Of a DNA stretch of 64,000 nt, positions 19,183 to 28,584 are shown piece after piece (position 1 is the first letter of the stretch; each line of letters opens with the position of its first letter). The stretch is taken from positions 1-64,000 of the forward strand of contig NZ_LXFU01000036.1 of NCBI RefSeq assembly GCF_001657485.1. Reading direction: 5' to 3'. Both the position numbers and the translations under genes were made by a program. Source of the DNA: Rhizobium sp. WYCCWR10014. Lineage in GTDB: Bacteria; Pseudomonadota; Alphaproteobacteria; Rhizobiales; Rhizobiaceae. Under the pieces are notes generated by a model. The model was not told the DNA's origin. It made no database searches and saw only the letters and a program-made list of their open reading frames with translations.

Positions 19183-19701
19183 CTATCGCGCAGCGCGGGC
19201 AACCCAGGACGGAATCAGCTCGCTCGCGAGCTTGCGCGGCTTCTGGCCCTTGACGAATTCGGTGAGCCGCATGCCGCTTTTGGCGGTAGCGAGCGCCAGC
19301 TTCTTTGGCATCAGCAAACCAAGCTCCAGCGGCGGCACGGTGCGGCCGACACGCTGGAAGAACGGGCGCCGATAGCCACGCGACGCGGTGAAGCGCGCCG
19401 GCAGCTTGTTCAGTGCGACATATTCGGCGATCTCGTCGATCCAGCCGGCCTGGGGTCTGGCGCCCGGCTCGACGAAGAGCAGCCATTCGCCGCGGGCGGA
19501 GCGGACGATGTCCTTGATATCCCATTGCGAATGGAAGCGACAGCCGGCGGCGTCGGCCACCCGCGAGGTGCCGTCGCGCGAGCCGTGATCGAGCACGACC
19601 ACATCGCTCACCAGCCCCTCCACCGCGCCTGCCACCAATACCGATAAGGTCTGTGCCAGCTCAGATTCCTGATCCTGACATTCGAGAACAACCGTCAACA
19701 T
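19183..19701 (-). CDS. Short family 2 glycosyltransferase-like protein
   Basis: 172 residues, ATG at 19701. The N-terminal half keeps a GT-A pattern: MLTVVLECQDQESELAQTLSVLV, VVVLDHGSRDGTSRVADAAGC (the 'D.gS.DGT' loop of GT2 enzymes) and GEWLLFVEPGARPQAGWIDEI. It is much shorter than a full GT2 (about 250-350 residues) and the usual DxD is replaced by VEPGAR, so a sugar-transfer activity is doubtful. The C-terminal part (RLTEFVKGQKPRKLASELIPSWVARAAR) is basic and amphipathic, suggesting peripheral membrane contact. Stands alone, divergent from the radical SAM gene. Confidence 0.72.
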   Translation of the reverse strand: MLTVVLECQDQESELAQTLSVLVAGAVEGLVSDVVVLDHGSRDGTSRVADAAGCRFHSQWDIKDIVRSARGEWLLFVEPGARPQAGWIDEIAEYVALNKLPARFTASRGYRRPFFQRVGRTVPPLELGLLMPKKLALATAKSGMRLTEFVKGQKPRKLASELIPSWVARAAR

Positions 19702-19840
19702 TGACTATTTATAATGCGCCGCACAAATTTTTGCCAGCATCGTTTTCCTCATTTTGTTCTTGCATTGTTCTCATTTTGCGGATAGGAATTTAATCAGCAA
19801 AACGGGCGGAGGCCATGGCTTTCCGCGGCGGGAGAATCCG

Positions 19841-20998
19841 ATGAGAGAGCAGTCCCTGGCAGGGCAGGCCGCATTCGCGCCTGCCAATACGGCAGATGTT
19901 GCCGATGCGATGATCGTGTCCTCCGGTCTGCGAGTCGAGGTCGATCGGCGGCGTGGGCGTGGGGCGGGACTGAACCCGACAGGGCGGTTCGAGGCGCTGC
20001 AGCGGGAGACCGTCGACGATGGCTGGCAGACGTGGGAAGAGCTGCCGCCGTTCAAGACCGAAGTACAGGTCGAGAAGCCGCGCACGGCCATCACCCGCAA
20101 CGAATCGCCGGACCTTTCCTTCGATCGTTCGATCAATCCCTATCGCGGTTGCGAGCATGGCTGCATCTATTGCTTCGCCCGGCCGACACACGCCTATATG
20201 GGGCTTTCTGCAGGGCTCGATTTCGAGACGAAGCTCTTTGCCAAGCCCGATGCGGCAAAACTCCTGGAGCGGGAACTCGCCAAGCCCGGCTACAAGGTGC
20301 GGGTGATCGCGATCGGCACCAATACCGATCCCTATCAGCCGATCGAGAAGGAATGGCGCATCATGCGCGGCATTCTCGAGGTGTTGAACAAGGCGAACCA
20401 TCCGGTATCGATCGTCACCAAGTCGGCGATGATCCTGCGTGATCTCGACATTCTGCAGGAGATGGCGGCTAAGAACCTGGTGCGCGTGGGCATCTCGGTG
20501 ACCACGCTGGATCGCAAGCTTGCCCGGACGATGGAGCCGCGTGCCGCCACGCCGCCGCGGCGGCTGGAGACGATTCACACCCTTGCCGAAGCAGGCATTC
20601 AGACGGCAGTCATGGCCGCCCCGCTCATCCCGGCGCTGAACGACCACGAGTTGGAGCGCATCCTCGAATCGGCCAAGGCTGCCGGCGCCGCCGAGGCGAG
20701 TTACGTCATCCTCAGACTGCCGCTCGAGGTCAGCCCGCTGTTTCGCGACTGGCTGCTGCAGCATTACCCCGATCGTTACCGGCATGTGATGTCGCTGGTA
20801 CGCTCGATGCGCGGCGGCAAGGATTACGATGCCGAATTCGGCAAGCGCATGAAGGGCGCCGGTCCCTATGCCTGGCAGATCGCAAGGCGGTTTGAGATGG
20901 CAGCCCGGCGTTTCGGCCTGACGCGACGCAGCGTGCCGCTGCGCGACGATCTGTTCGTACCGCCCGATGGCAGCGGCGTGCAGCTGTCGCTGCTTTGA
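19841..20998 (+). CDS. PA0069-family radical SAM protein (spore photoproduct lyase-like)
   Basis: 385 residues from the ATG at 19841 with GGGAGA seven bases upstream. The radical SAM cluster motif is CEHGCIYC (Cys104, 108, 111; CX3CX2C), set in the family signature SINPYRGCEHGCIYCFARPTH. Later blocks are VIAIGTNTDPYQPIE, SIVTKSAMILRDLDIL and VGISVTTLDRKLARTMEPRA. The family is related to spore photoproduct lyase and is widespread in non-sporulating bacteria. Its substrate is not known. The next gene, rnhB, starts 165 bases downstream. Confidence 0.93.
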   Translation: MREQSLAGQAAFAPANTADVADAMIVSSGLRVEVDRRRGRGAGLNPTGRFEALQRETVDDGWQTWEELPPFKTEVQVEKPRTAITRNESPDLSFDRSINPYRGCEHGCIYCFARPTHAYMGLSAGLDFETKLFAKPDAAKLLERELAKPGYKVRVIAIGTNTDPYQPIEKEWRIMRGILEVLNKANHPVSIVTKSAMILRDLDILQEMAAKNLVRVGISVTTLDRKLARTMEPRAATPPRRLETIHTLAEAGIQTAVMAAPLIPALNDHELERILESAKAAGAAEASYVILRLPLEVSPLFRDWLLQHYPDRYRHVMSLVRSMRGGKDYDAEFGKRMKGAGPYAWQIARRFEMAARRFGLTRRSVPLRDDLFVPPDGSGVQLSLL

Positions 20999-21097
20999 TT
21001 TTTGAGCTTGCGCATCGGCTCTCGACAAAACCGCCCTGTTTTCGAGTCCCGAGCGCAATTCCCGCGGATGGCCCTGACCGCCACCATCCGCCGGAGC

Positions 21098-21126
21098 GTC
21101 CCCGGCCGCCGCCCTGATCCGGGGAC
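21098..21126 (+). terminator. Hairpin after the radical SAM gene
   Basis: GTCCCCGG and CCGGGGAC pair across a 13-base loop, about 100 bases past the stop. No T run follows, so it is at best a weak or Rho-assisted terminator, and it may only be a leader structure of rnhB. Confidence 0.3.
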
Positions 21127-21145
21127 TTGCGGGCAATCGGGTTGG

Positions 21146-21178
21146 CGTGCGAGGTTCAGCCGCATGAAACCTCGCACG
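21146..21178 (+). promoter_or_regulatory. Hairpin enclosing the rnhB start codon
   Basis: An 11-bp perfect inverted repeat (CGTGCGAGGTT 21146-21156, AACCTCGCACG 21168-21178) has an 11-base loop containing the ATG at 21164. The only Shine-Dalgarno-like bases (GAGG, 21151-21154) lie inside the 5' stem. In mRNA this would hide the ribosome binding site, which suggests translational control or low expression of RNase HII. The structure is directly visible; the regulatory role is inference. Confidence 0.55.
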
Positions 21179-21853
21179 TCACCCGATTCTCCCCTGCTTT
21201 TCGACACGGTTCCGCTCGTGCCGGATTTCCGACTGGAACTCAAAGCCCGCAAGGCCGGCCACTGGCCGGTCGCCGGTGCCGATGAGGCTGGCCGCGGGCC
21301 GCTGGCGGGACCCGTCGTTGCTGCCGCCGTCATTCTCGATCCGAAGCGCATCCCTGAGGGTCTGAACGATTCCAAGCAGCTTTCGGCGCAAAGGCGCGAG
21401 GAACTGTTCGTGCAGATTTTGGCGACGGCGACCGTCTCCATCGCCTCCTCGAGCTCGACGCGCATCGACGAGACGGATATCCGCAAGGCAAGCCTCGACG
21501 CCATGCGCCGGGCGATCTGCAGCCTCGCCATTCCGGCCAGCTACGTGCTGACCGACGGGCTCGACGTGCCGCCGGGCCTCGATTGCCCCGGACAGGCCGT
21601 GGTCAAGGGCGATGCCCGCTCGGTCTCGATCGCCGCCGCCTCGATCGTCGCCAAGGTGACGCGTGACCGGATGATGGCGCGGGCGCATCGTGTGTTTCCG
21701 GATTACGGCTTTGCGGCGCATGTGGGCTACGGCACGGCGCAACACCGCGCCGGCATCGAGAGGCACGGCCCCTGTTCGCTCCACCGGATGAGCTTCCGGC
21801 CGCTGCGCAAGGTCGAGGATGGTCCCGAGACGGACGAGCTGCTTTCCGAGTAG
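21164..21853 (+). CDS. rnhB: Ribonuclease HII
   Basis: 229 residues from the ATG at 21164. The enzyme cuts the RNA strand of RNA-DNA hybrids and starts removal of single ribonucleotides from DNA. The catalytic motif [18 protein letters not shown] is at 39-56 (Asp40, Glu41), with [35 protein letters not shown] and [20 protein letters not shown] following, so all acidic positions appear present. The start codon sits in the loop of a strong hairpin (21146-21178). No better start with a free binding site is visible nearer the conserved core. Confidence 0.95.
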   Translation: MKPRTSPDSPLLFDTVPLVPDFRLELKARKAGHWPVAGADEAGRGPLAGPVVAAAVILDPKRIPEGLNDSKQLSAQRREELFVQILATATVSIASSSSTRIDETDIRKASLDAMRRAICSLAIPASYVLTDGLDVPPGLDCPGQAVVKGDARSVSIAAASIVAKVTRDRMMARAHRVFPDYGFAAHVGYGTAQHRAGIERHGPCSLHRMSFRPLRKVEDGPETDELLSE

Positions 21854-21966
21854 GTTATTCAAAAGACCGGGACATGCCCGGCCTTCAGACTGCTGATAAA
21901 GTCGGCCAACTATTCTTTCATCTTGCTCTGCTTATCCCACTGCTGCCCTCTTCGCGCCGGTGGCTG

Positions 21967-22105
21967 CCCCTCACCCTAGCCCTCTCCCCGTAAAAACGGG
22001 GCGAGGGGACGTGCACTGCGAGAGGTGGGCGGGGAACGGAGAGGTCGCGGCATATCCCCTTCGCCCCGCTTGCGGGGAGAAGGTGGCGGCAGCCGGATGA
22101 GGGGC
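21967..22105. repeat. Dispersed intergenic palindromic repeat (CCCCTCACCCTAGCCC type)
   Basis: The ends are complementary (GCCCCTCA.. at the left, ..TGAGGGGC at the right), and internal hairpins include CCCCG-TAAAAA-CGGGG and CGCCCCGCTTGCGGGG. The sequence is typical of short repeats scattered between genes in rhizobial chromosomes. It differs from the 10211-10348 type. No coding potential. Confidence 0.7.
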
Positions 22106-22192
22106 GGACCGCAGTGAAATTGCCCGAGCATCTGCAGCGGGTCATATGCAGCAAATCTTCGGCACGAGACCGAGTAAAAGCAAGCCTTATCA

Positions 22193-22222
22193 ACAAAAGA
22201 AAAGGCCGGGACATGCCCGGCC
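22193..22222 (-). terminator. Rho-independent terminator of the F0 operon
   Basis: On the minus strand a GGCCGGG-CATGT-CCCGGCC stem is followed by TTTTCTTTTG, 28 bases after the atpF stop codon. Stem, loop and T tract are all standard. Confidence 0.85.
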
Positions 22223-22249
22223 TTCCCTCTCAAATCTTTTCGAAGTTGC

Positions 22250-22741
22250 TCAGTTGAGCCGCGTCTTGACCTGGCCGACGGCATTGCCGAAGAGCTCGGA
22301 CTGGACCTTGGCGTCGGCCCGCTTGGCAAGCACGGTTTCAGCAGCCGCGATTGCGAGATCGACAGCGGCGGAACGCACCGCCTTCATCGCCTCGACCTCG
22401 GCCTGCTTGATCTTCTGCTCGGACAGCGCCGTGCGGTTGGCGACGAATTCTTCCGTCTTCTTCTTCGCGTCGGCGGTCAGCATTTCGGCTTCGCGCTCGG
22501 CGGCGGCAACGATGTGGGCCGCTTCGGCTTCCGCTTCCTTGCGCTTGCGCTGGTATTCGGCGAGCAGGTGCTGGGCCTCTTCGCGCAGGCGCTTGGCTTC
22601 AGCCAACTCGTTGCGGATCTGGTCGGCGCGGTCGTCGAGCGACCGAGCCAACATGCCCGGAACCTTCAGATAAACGACCAGCGCCAGGAAGAGGACGAGG
22701 CCGACAAAGGCGAAGAAAGTCGCGTCAAAGGCAAATTCCAT
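22250..22741 (-). CDS. atpF: ATP synthase F0 subunit b
   Basis: 163 residues. An N-terminal membrane helix (ATFFAFVGLVLFLALVVYLKVPGML) is followed by a long Ala/Glu-rich coiled coil that forms the peripheral stalk joining F0 to F1. Last gene of the operon, 3 bases after the b' gene, with a terminator directly behind it. Together with b' it makes a heterodimeric stator, as in other alphaproteobacteria and cyanobacteria. Confidence 0.95.
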   Translation of the reverse strand: MEFAFDATFFAFVGLVLFLALVVYLKVPGMLARSLDDRADQIRNELAEAKRLREEAQHLLAEYQRKRKEAEAEAAHIVAAAEREAEMLTADAKKKTEEFVANRTALSEQKIKQAEVEAMKAVRSAAVDLAIAAAETVLAKRADAKVQSELFGNAVGQVKTRLN

Positions 22742-22744
22742 CGA

Positions 22745-23368
22745 TCAAGCCTCCTTCTTGGCAGCCGCGACGGCGGCGGCGACATCGGCCTTGGCGACGG
22801 TGCCGCCGATCAGCTGATCGACCACGGCAGCCGCCGTTTCCTCGGCAATTGTGCCGACGTCGGCGAAGGCCTTGGCCTTGATCTCGCCGATACGCAGCTC
22901 GGCAGCCTTGATCTTTTCCGAAAGGCTCGCCTCGACAGCGCGGCGTTCCTCTTCGGCCTTGGCCTTGGCGGCGTCGCGTGCGGCGGAACCGATCGCGTTG
23001 GATTTGGCGCGGGCAGCGGCCAGTTCACCTTCATAGGTCTGGACGGCGGCGTCGGCTTCCGCCTTCAGGCGGCCTGCCTCTTCCAGATCCTGGGAGATGC
23101 GCGTGTGACGCTGATCGAGGATGGCCCCGATGCGCGGCGCGATGACCTTTTGCATGAGCAAATAGAAGACGCCGAACGTGATCACCAGCCAGAGCAGCTG
23201 GGACGCGAAGGTCGTCGAATCGAAAGGCGGGAAAGGGCCGCGGGCGTGTTCGCCTTCGGCAACACCAGTCTCGGTATGGACCTCGCCTGCGGCCGGAGCG
23301 GCGTGCGCATCCGTACCCGTCGCTGCCGCCGGTGCTTCCTCAGCGTAAGCCGGGGTCACAAAAAACAT
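22745..23368 (-). CDS. atpF': ATP synthase F0 subunit b'
   Basis: 207 residues from the ATG at 23368, which has GGAGG five bases upstream; the in-frame GTG six bases earlier lies in that site and is rejected. After a poorly conserved Ala/His-rich N-terminus of about 50 residues comes the membrane helix ([30 protein letters not shown]) and a coiled-coil stalk. The long N-terminal extension ([24 protein letters not shown]) resembles a signal or low-complexity leader and is common in rhizobial b' subunits. Partner of atpF in the stator. Also called atpG or atpX in some annotations. Confidence 0.93.
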   Translation of the reverse strand: MFFVTPAYAEEAPAAATGTDAHAAPAAGEVHTETGVAEGEHARGPFPPFDSTTFASQLLWLVITFGVFYLLMQKVIAPRIGAILDQRHTRISQDLEEAGRLKAEADAAVQTYEGELAAARAKSNAIGSAARDAAKAKAEEERRAVEASLSEKIKAAELRIGEIKAKAFADVGTIAEETAAAVVDQLIGGTVAKADVAAAVAAAKKEA

Positions 23369-23445
23369 GCTCACCTCCAGGTGGACTGCAAATGCAAAGG
23401 ATCACGGCTTGCGGTCGCAGGCCGTGATCCATCTATTCGCCGATA

Positions 23446-23673
23446 TCAGACGGCGAAGAGGAGGAGGAGAGCGACGAGCAGCGAGAAGATGCCCAGAGCT
23501 TCCGTAACGGCGAAGCCGAATACCAGACGGCCGAACTGGCTGTCAGCGGCAGACGGATTGCGCAGTGCGCCGGAGAGGTAGCTGCCGAAAATATTGCCGA
23601 GGCCGAGAGCCGTACCGGCCATACCAAAGCAAGCCAGGCCTGCACCGATGTACTTTGCTGCTTCCGCTTCCAT
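23446..23673 (-). CDS. atpE: ATP synthase F0 subunit c
   Basis: 75 residues, two membrane helices joined by the polar loop ALRNPSA. This is the proton-carrying ring subunit. The carboxylate is Glu58 in the second helix (LVFGFAVTEALGIFSLLVALLLLF), and the first helix has the glycine-rich GAGLACFGMAGTALGLGNIFG. It stands 72 bases before b' and 67 after atpB. Confidence 0.97.
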   Translation of the reverse strand: MEAEAAKYIGAGLACFGMAGTALGLGNIFGSYLSGALRNPSAADSQFGRLVFGFAVTEALGIFSLLVALLLLFAV

Positions 23674-23740
23674 GTTGAACTCCTTTGAAATGGTTGTTGC
23701 GGCGAATGACTGACGCCCTTTGACGTCGATGTCGTTATCC

Positions 23741-24493
23741 TTAGTGCCCGCCCGGATGGATTGCGTCGTTGAGGTACATGCAAGTCAGCACCGCAAAGAC
23801 GTAAGCCTGAAGGAAGGCGACGAGGAACTCGAGACCGGTCAGGGCGACGGTCATGATGAGGGGAAGAACGGCGCCGCCGATACCGAGAGCACCCATGGTT
23901 CCGAGCGAGGCGACGAAGCCTGCGAACACTTTGAGCGTGATGTGGCCGGCGAGCATGTTGGCGAAGAGACGAACCGAGAGTGAAATCGGACGCGACAGAA
24001 AGGAGATGATTTCGATCGCAATGACCAGCGGCAGCAGAAGGCCCGGCACACCCGAGGGCACGAAGACATTCAGGAAGTGGAAGCCATGCTTATAGAACCC
24101 GTAGACGAGAACCGTGCCAATGACGAGCAGGGCAAGAGCGAAGGTGACAATGATCTGGCTCGTCACCGTGAAGAAATACGGGAACATGCCAAGCAGGTTC
24201 GCCGTCAGGACGAACATGAAGAGCGAAAAGACCAGCGGGAAGAACTTCATTCCCTGCTTGCCCGCGCCTTCCTTCAGCATGTTGGCGATGAATTCATAGG
24301 ACATTTCCGCAACCGACTGCGAACGGCCCGGCACGATGGCGCGGTTCGAGGTCGCGAAATAGAGGAAGCCTGCGGCAGCGGCAGCCGAAACGGCCATGAA
24401 GAGCGATGCATTGGTGAACGAAAAATCAATTCCGCCGATTTCGATCGGCACAATCTTCTGGATCAGGAACTGATGAGTCGGATCGTTAGACAC
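23741..24493 (-). CDS. atpB: ATP synthase F0 subunit a
   Basis: 250 residues with 5-6 membrane helices. It forms the two proton half-channels against the c ring. The essential Arg is in '[27 protein letters not shown]' ([12 protein letters not shown]), and the family motif of the last helix is seen in [29 protein letters not shown]. Inner membrane. Confidence 0.97.
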   Translation of the reverse strand: MSNDPTHQFLIQKIVPIEIGGIDFSFTNASLFMAVSAAAAAGFLYFATSNRAIVPGRSQSVAEMSYEFIANMLKEGAGKQGMKFFPLVFSLFMFVLTANLLGMFPYFFTVTSQIIVTFALALLVIGTVLVYGFYKHGFHFLNVFVPSGVPGLLLPLVIAIEIISFLSRPISLSVRLFANMLAGHITLKVFAGFVASLGTMGALGIGGAVLPLIMTVALTGLEFLVAFLQAYVFAVLTCMYLNDAIHPGGH

Positions 24494-24555
24494 CGCTTGT
24501 TCTCTCTCTTTGGCCCGCAGGACGCGGGGTCATTGCACTGGACCGGAACCGGTCC

Positions 24556-24894
24556 TTATTTCTTGTCGTCCTTGTCGTCCAGGGGATGGGCCACCACCCC
24601 CGCAGAACGCAGCACGTTCAGAACGCCGGCACAAAATCCGAGAAGCAGAAGAACAATCAAACCCCAAGGCGCCGTGCCAACAAAACGGTCGAGGACATAG
24701 CCAAGGAGAGCACCGACGACGATTGCGGAAATGAACTCGCTGGAAAGCTTCATCGCCTGGGCATAACCTTTGCGGCTTACCTCGGCGCGGGCTTCCCTAG
24801 CCTCGTCTTCTCCCGTCTCGACGCCCTTGGTCGCGAGTTTCGCTCCCAATTGCGCACGGCGCTTTTCTAGACTTTCCTCGCGGTCGTCCGCCAT
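24556..24894 (-). CDS. atpI: ATP synthase assembly protein AtpI
   Basis: 112 residues. A charged N-terminus (MADDREESLEKRRAQLGAKLA) precedes two membrane helices (AMKLSSEFISAIVVGALLGYVLDRF, WGLIVLLLLGFCAGVLNVLRSAG), the AtpI/Q-type pattern. It is thought to help assemble the c ring and is not part of the mature enzyme. First gene of the F0 operon. F1 genes are absent from the window, the split arrangement usual in alphaproteobacteria. Confidence 0.9.
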   Translation of the reverse strand: MADDREESLEKRRAQLGAKLATKGVETGEDEAREARAEVSRKGYAQAMKLSSEFISAIVVGALLGYVLDRFVGTAPWGLIVLLLLGFCAGVLNVLRSAGVVAHPLDDKDDKK

Positions 24895-24996
24895 GGATCT
24901 CTCCTCGCCTGCCCGTCGCCCGCAACCGCTACCCCGGTCATTCGGACCCCGGACGCGAAGGTTGAGACCCTTCCGGCCCGTTCTGAAGTCGCGCGC

Positions 24997-25025
24997 AACA
25001 TAGTTTTAGGGATTAGCATAGTCAA
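24997..25025 (-). promoter_or_regulatory. Sigma-70 type promoter of the F0 operon
   Basis: On the minus strand TTGACT (25025-25020), a 17-base spacer and TATGTT (25002-24997) lie about 100 bases upstream of the atpI start. This is close to the housekeeping consensus with ideal spacing. Confidence 0.65.
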
Positions 25026-25163
25026 GGCGTAGACAGCTTCTGTCCAGCGAGAAAATAATTCCATCAAATCAAAGAGATAAATCGACTCCGGGTCGATCGC
25101 GCAAATTCGACGGAAAGAATCCGCTTTTCCGGGCCGGAAATCGGCTTGCCCCAGCGATTTATC

Positions 25164-26393
25164 TCAGCTCCAGCCGCCGCCATAGGTGCGATAGAAGACG
25201 TGAAGACCGATACGGCCGACTTTTTCCATCGTCTTTGCCCATTTCGGTCTGACATAGACGGCATGATAATGCGTCGCCGAACCCACCTGCGGCAGCCAGA
25301 TCTTGCCGGATGTCACCGCCATCGCAACGTCGCGGGCGACTCGCCAGTGATATTCCGAGTTCACCCTGTCCTTGATGCTGTCGCAGGCGAAGGAAAACTG
25401 GCAGCGGTTGCGCCAATCCTCGTTCTGATAGACGACGCCGCAGATGGTCTTCGGATAGGAAGGGTTGCGGACGCGGTTGAGGATGACCTGGGCGACGGCC
25501 GCCTGGCCCTTCACCGATTCTCCGCGCGCCTCGAAATAGATGCCGGAGGCAAGGCACTGCTGTTCGCGGGCGGAAAAGACGCTCGGCGCCAGCACGCTTG
25601 CGGCCCAGGCGTGATCGCGCGGGCCGATCTCCGGAACGAAGCGGCCGCTGTCCTGTTCGGCCAGGATCGAATCGAACGGCGATTGGCGGGCATAGTCGGG
25701 TGCGGCCGGCCCATAGGCGGTGGCCAGTACATCGGCCTTGTTGCTGGTGACGAGGCTTGCGAGCATGGCCGGCACGCCATTATCGGTCACAACAGGCTGC
25801 TTCCTATAGAAAGAAGTGGCGATCTCGATTTCCTTGCCCTGGATCTTCGGTTGGACGAAGGCCGACCTGTCCTTGAGATCGAAGCTCGGGGTGAAGAGCA
25901 TCTTGGTGCGCTCGAGGATCGAGCCGGCGGAAAAATCCTTCGGCGGCTGCATCTTCTCGACGGCGACGACGCGGCCCTTCTTGCTGCCGCGGTTGACGCG
26001 ATCCTCGTCCGGCGTCTCCTCTTCGCCTTTATCCTTGACGGTGCCCTTATCCTTATCGGTAAAAGCGACCTTGCGGCCATCGGGCAGCACCATGCCGGCA
26101 CCGGCAGAGATCGAACCCGTCACCATCGGCTCGGCAAAGGCGAGTTCGGCCTGGTGAATGGAGCCGGCCGGCGAATTGGTCAGCACCATGCGCCAGTTCC
26201 CACCCTCGTGATCGAGGCCGGCGAGCATGGCGGCGAGGTCGGCATGGGATGCAACGCTCGGGAAAATCAGCCAGCCGGCGAGACCGAAGATTACGGGCGA
26301 CACCCAATTCTCGGGAATGAGACGCGGCTTGCTACGGGAAGGGCTCTTTCGACGCAACACAGACTCCGGGCATGGAACGCGGGAACATTCCAT
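25164..26393 (-). CDS. Cell wall hydrolase, SleB family
   Basis: 409 residues. An N-terminal basic stretch and hydrophobic helix (about 31-50, WVSPVIFGLAGWLIFPSVAS) anchor or export it. A long low-conservation region follows, with a charged segment KDKGTVKDKGEEETPDEDR. The C-terminal catalytic domain (about 285-405) has the SleB/Hydrolase_2 motifs: LASGIYFEARGESVKGQAAVAQVILNRVRNPSYPKTICGVVYQ, with the presumed catalytic Glu in YFEARGE, and QFSFACDS. Family members cut cortex or septal peptidoglycan; in a non-sporulating rhizobium the role is wall remodelling. Single gene. Confidence 0.9.
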   Translation of the reverse strand: MECSRVPCPESVLRRKSPSRSKPRLIPENWVSPVIFGLAGWLIFPSVASHADLAAMLAGLDHEGGNWRMVLTNSPAGSIHQAELAFAEPMVTGSISAGAGMVLPDGRKVAFTDKDKGTVKDKGEEETPDEDRVNRGSKKGRVVAVEKMQPPKDFSAGSILERTKMLFTPSFDLKDRSAFVQPKIQGKEIEIATSFYRKQPVVTDNGVPAMLASLVTSNKADVLATAYGPAAPDYARQSPFDSILAEQDSGRFVPEIGPRDHAWAASVLAPSVFSAREQQCLASGIYFEARGESVKGQAAVAQVILNRVRNPSYPKTICGVVYQNEDWRNRCQFSFACDSIKDRVNSEYHWRVARDVAMAVTSGKIWLPQVGSATHYHAVYVRPKWAKTMEKVGRIGLHVFYRTYGGGWS

Positions 26394-26520
26394 TGAAAAT
26401 CTCGCATTAACCTTGATGTCCGGTTAACAGCCTGTGCCGAAATGTGCCCATGAGAACTTTTGGATGTTCTAATGTGATGGATAATTTCGTGGGATGAGAT
26501 GTGTCGCAGCCTCGCGAAGT

Positions 26521-26640
26521 CCCCTCCCCACAAGAGGGAGGAGCTAGCTTGTGGCACCCGCCCCCAGCAAACATCAGCCTTTCTGCGGATGAAGCGACGA
26601 AGTGGGAAGCAGCAGAGCGGCAGGCTAATGTGGGGAGGGG
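26521..26640. repeat. Intergenic repeat related to the 10211-10348 element
   Basis: The arms CCCCTCCCCACA (26521-26532) and TGTGGGGAGGGG (26629-26640) are exact complements and match the outer arm sequence of the 10211-10348 element, but the interior is different. It lies between the hydrolase and kup genes. Confidence 0.65.
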
Positions 26641-26667
26641 TTTGGGGCGGGGTCTTTGCCCCACCCA

Positions 26668-28566
26668 TCAAATAATAACGTGCGAGCCCAGTTCTACCAC
26701 GCGGTTGGCTGGCAGGCGGAAGTAATCCGAGGGGTTGGCGGCGGCGTTGGCGAGCGCGATGTAAAGCCGGTCCTGCCAGTAAGGCATGCCCGACTTGGCG
26801 TCCGGCACCAGTTTGCGGCGGCCGAGATAGAAGGAGGTCGACATGATGTCGAACTTCAGTCCCGTCTTGCGCAGTGTCGCCAAGGCCTGCGAGACGTTCT
26901 GCGATTCCATGAAGCCGAACAGCAGTTCGACGCGGGAGAAACGCTCGGAAATCTGCTCGACCCTGTAGCGGTCGTGGCTTGGGACGCGCGGCTTGTTGAT
27001 CGTGCGGATCGTCAGGATGACGTTACGGTCGTGAAGCACATGGTTGTGCTTGAGATTATGCAGCAAGGCGGCGGGAGCCGATTCCGGATCGCTGGTCAGG
27101 AAGATCGCGGTGCCCGGAACCTGGGCCGGCGAATGTTCGCTCTTGCGCTCGATCGAGCTGACGAAGGAGGCGAGCGGAATATCGGTGTGGCGGGTCTTTT
27201 CCATCAGGATCGCCGTGCCGCGACGCCAGGTCCACATGACGACGGTAAAAGCCGTGGCGATCATGATCGGGATATAGCCGCCGTCGTGAATCTTCAAAAG
27301 GTTGGCGCCGAGGAAGATCAATTCGAGCACGACCAACGGCGCAAGTGCGATCACCGCGACGGGAAGCGACCAGTTCCAGCGGGCGCGGACAAATTCGAAG
27401 GCCATGATCGAGGTGACGACCATGGCGCCGGTGACGGAGATGCCGTAGGCGGTCGCTAGCGCGTCCGACGTCTTGAAACTTAAGACCAGGAAGATAACGC
27501 CGATGAACAGCACGGCGTTGACCGAAGGCACGAAGATCTGCCCGGTGTTGGTTTCCGAGGTGAAGAGGATTTCCATGCGCGGCAGGAAGCCGAGGTTGAT
27601 GCCCTGGCGCACCATCGAGAAGGCGCCTGTGATGACCGCCTGGCTGGCGATGATCGTCGCGGCGGTCGCCAGGATGACGACCGGCAGCAGCGCCCATTTC
27701 GGAAACATCAGATAGAAGGGATCGGACATCGTCATCGGATTGCCGAGAACCAGTGCCCCCTGCCCGAGATAGTTCAGCGTCAGCGCCGGGAAGACCAGCA
27801 GGAACCAGGCCCACTGGATCGGGCGGCGGCCGAAATGACCGAGATCGGCATAGAGCGCCTCCGCACCCGTCACCGTCAGGAAGACGGCGCCAAGCACGAC
27901 AATGCCGTAGAAGCCCTCATGCAGCAGGAAGGCGACGGCATAATAGGGATTGAAGGCGGCAAGGATGCCGTAATCATCCGAGATATGGGAAATGCCGGCC
28001 GCAGCCATGACGAGGAACCAGACGGCGGTGATCGGCCCGAAGAACTTCGCGACGGCGCCAGTGCCGCGCGATTGCACGACGAAGAGCAGCGCCAGGATCA
28101 CCACCGAGATCGGCACGATATATTCAGAGAGCCTGGGTGTGACGAGCTTCAGACCTTCGACGGCCGACAGCACAGACAGTGCCGGCGTGATCATCGCATC
28201 GCCGAGGAAGAGTGCTGCGCCCATCAGGCCGAGCAGCATCAGGATGGCGGTATGGCCGTTGGCGGTCTTCATCAAAAGGGCAAGCAGCGACAGCGTGCCG
28301 CCTTCGCCGTCGTTGTCGGCGCGCAGCAGGAAGAGCACATATTTGATGGTGACGATGATCGTCAGCGCCCAGATCATCAGCGAGATCAGGCTGATGACTT
28401 CAAAACGGGTGACGCCGTCATGGGCCACCGGCTTCAGCGCCTCGCGAAAGGCATAGAGCGGGCTGGTGCCGATATCGCCGTAGACGACACCGACGGAACC
28501 CAGCCCGAGATAGAACAGCTTTCGCGGCGTCATATGGCGTTCGTTCGGATGGCTCTCTTCAGACAT
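26668..28566 (-). CDS. kup: KUP-type potassium uptake protein
   Basis: 632 residues, the usual length. An N-terminal membrane domain of about 12 helices (residues 15-460) begins with the family motif [25 protein letters not shown], and a soluble C-terminal domain follows (from about 470). It brings K+ in with protons across the inner membrane. [18 protein letters not shown] and [23 protein letters not shown] are further KUP blocks. It follows corA by 18 bases, so the two cation transporters share a transcript. Confidence 0.96.
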   Translation of the reverse strand: MSEESHPNERHMTPRKLFYLGLGSVGVVYGDIGTSPLYAFREALKPVAHDGVTRFEVISLISLMIWALTIIVTIKYVLFLLRADNDGEGGTLSLLALLMKTANGHTAILMLLGLMGAALFLGDAMITPALSVLSAVEGLKLVTPRLSEYIVPISVVILALLFVVQSRGTGAVAKFFGPITAVWFLVMAAAGISHISDDYGILAAFNPYYAVAFLLHEGFYGIVVLGAVFLTVTGAEALYADLGHFGRRPIQWAWFLLVFPALTLNYLGQGALVLGNPMTMSDPFYLMFPKWALLPVVILATAATIIASQAVITGAFSMVRQGINLGFLPRMEILFTSETNTGQIFVPSVNAVLFIGVIFLVLSFKTSDALATAYGISVTGAMVVTSIMAFEFVRARWNWSLPVAVIALAPLVVLELIFLGANLLKIHDGGYIPIMIATAFTVVMWTWRRGTAILMEKTRHTDIPLASFVSSIERKSEHSPAQVPGTAIFLTSDPESAPAALLHNLKHNHVLHDRNVILTIRTINKPRVPSHDRYRVEQISERFSRVELLFGFMESQNVSQALATLRKTGLKFDIMSTSFYLGRRKLVPDAKSGMPYWQDRLYIALANAAANPSDYFRLPANRVVELGSHVII

Positions 28567-28584
28567 GAAGTTGCAACAGGCTCC

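Larger units (their letters stand above)
21854..22249. other. Intergenic region between rnhB and atpF, built from repeats
   Basis: No gene. It contains a dispersed repeat (21967-22105) flanked by two copies of the same hairpin sequence CCGGGACATGCCCGGCCTT (21867-21885 and 22206-22224). The right copy is the atpF terminator. Confidence 0.7.

Noticed and set aside
26401..26430. Possible CtrA site upstream of the SleB-type hydrolase (two TTAA motifs)
   Set aside because: The spacing between the TTAA motifs is 13 bases, not 7.
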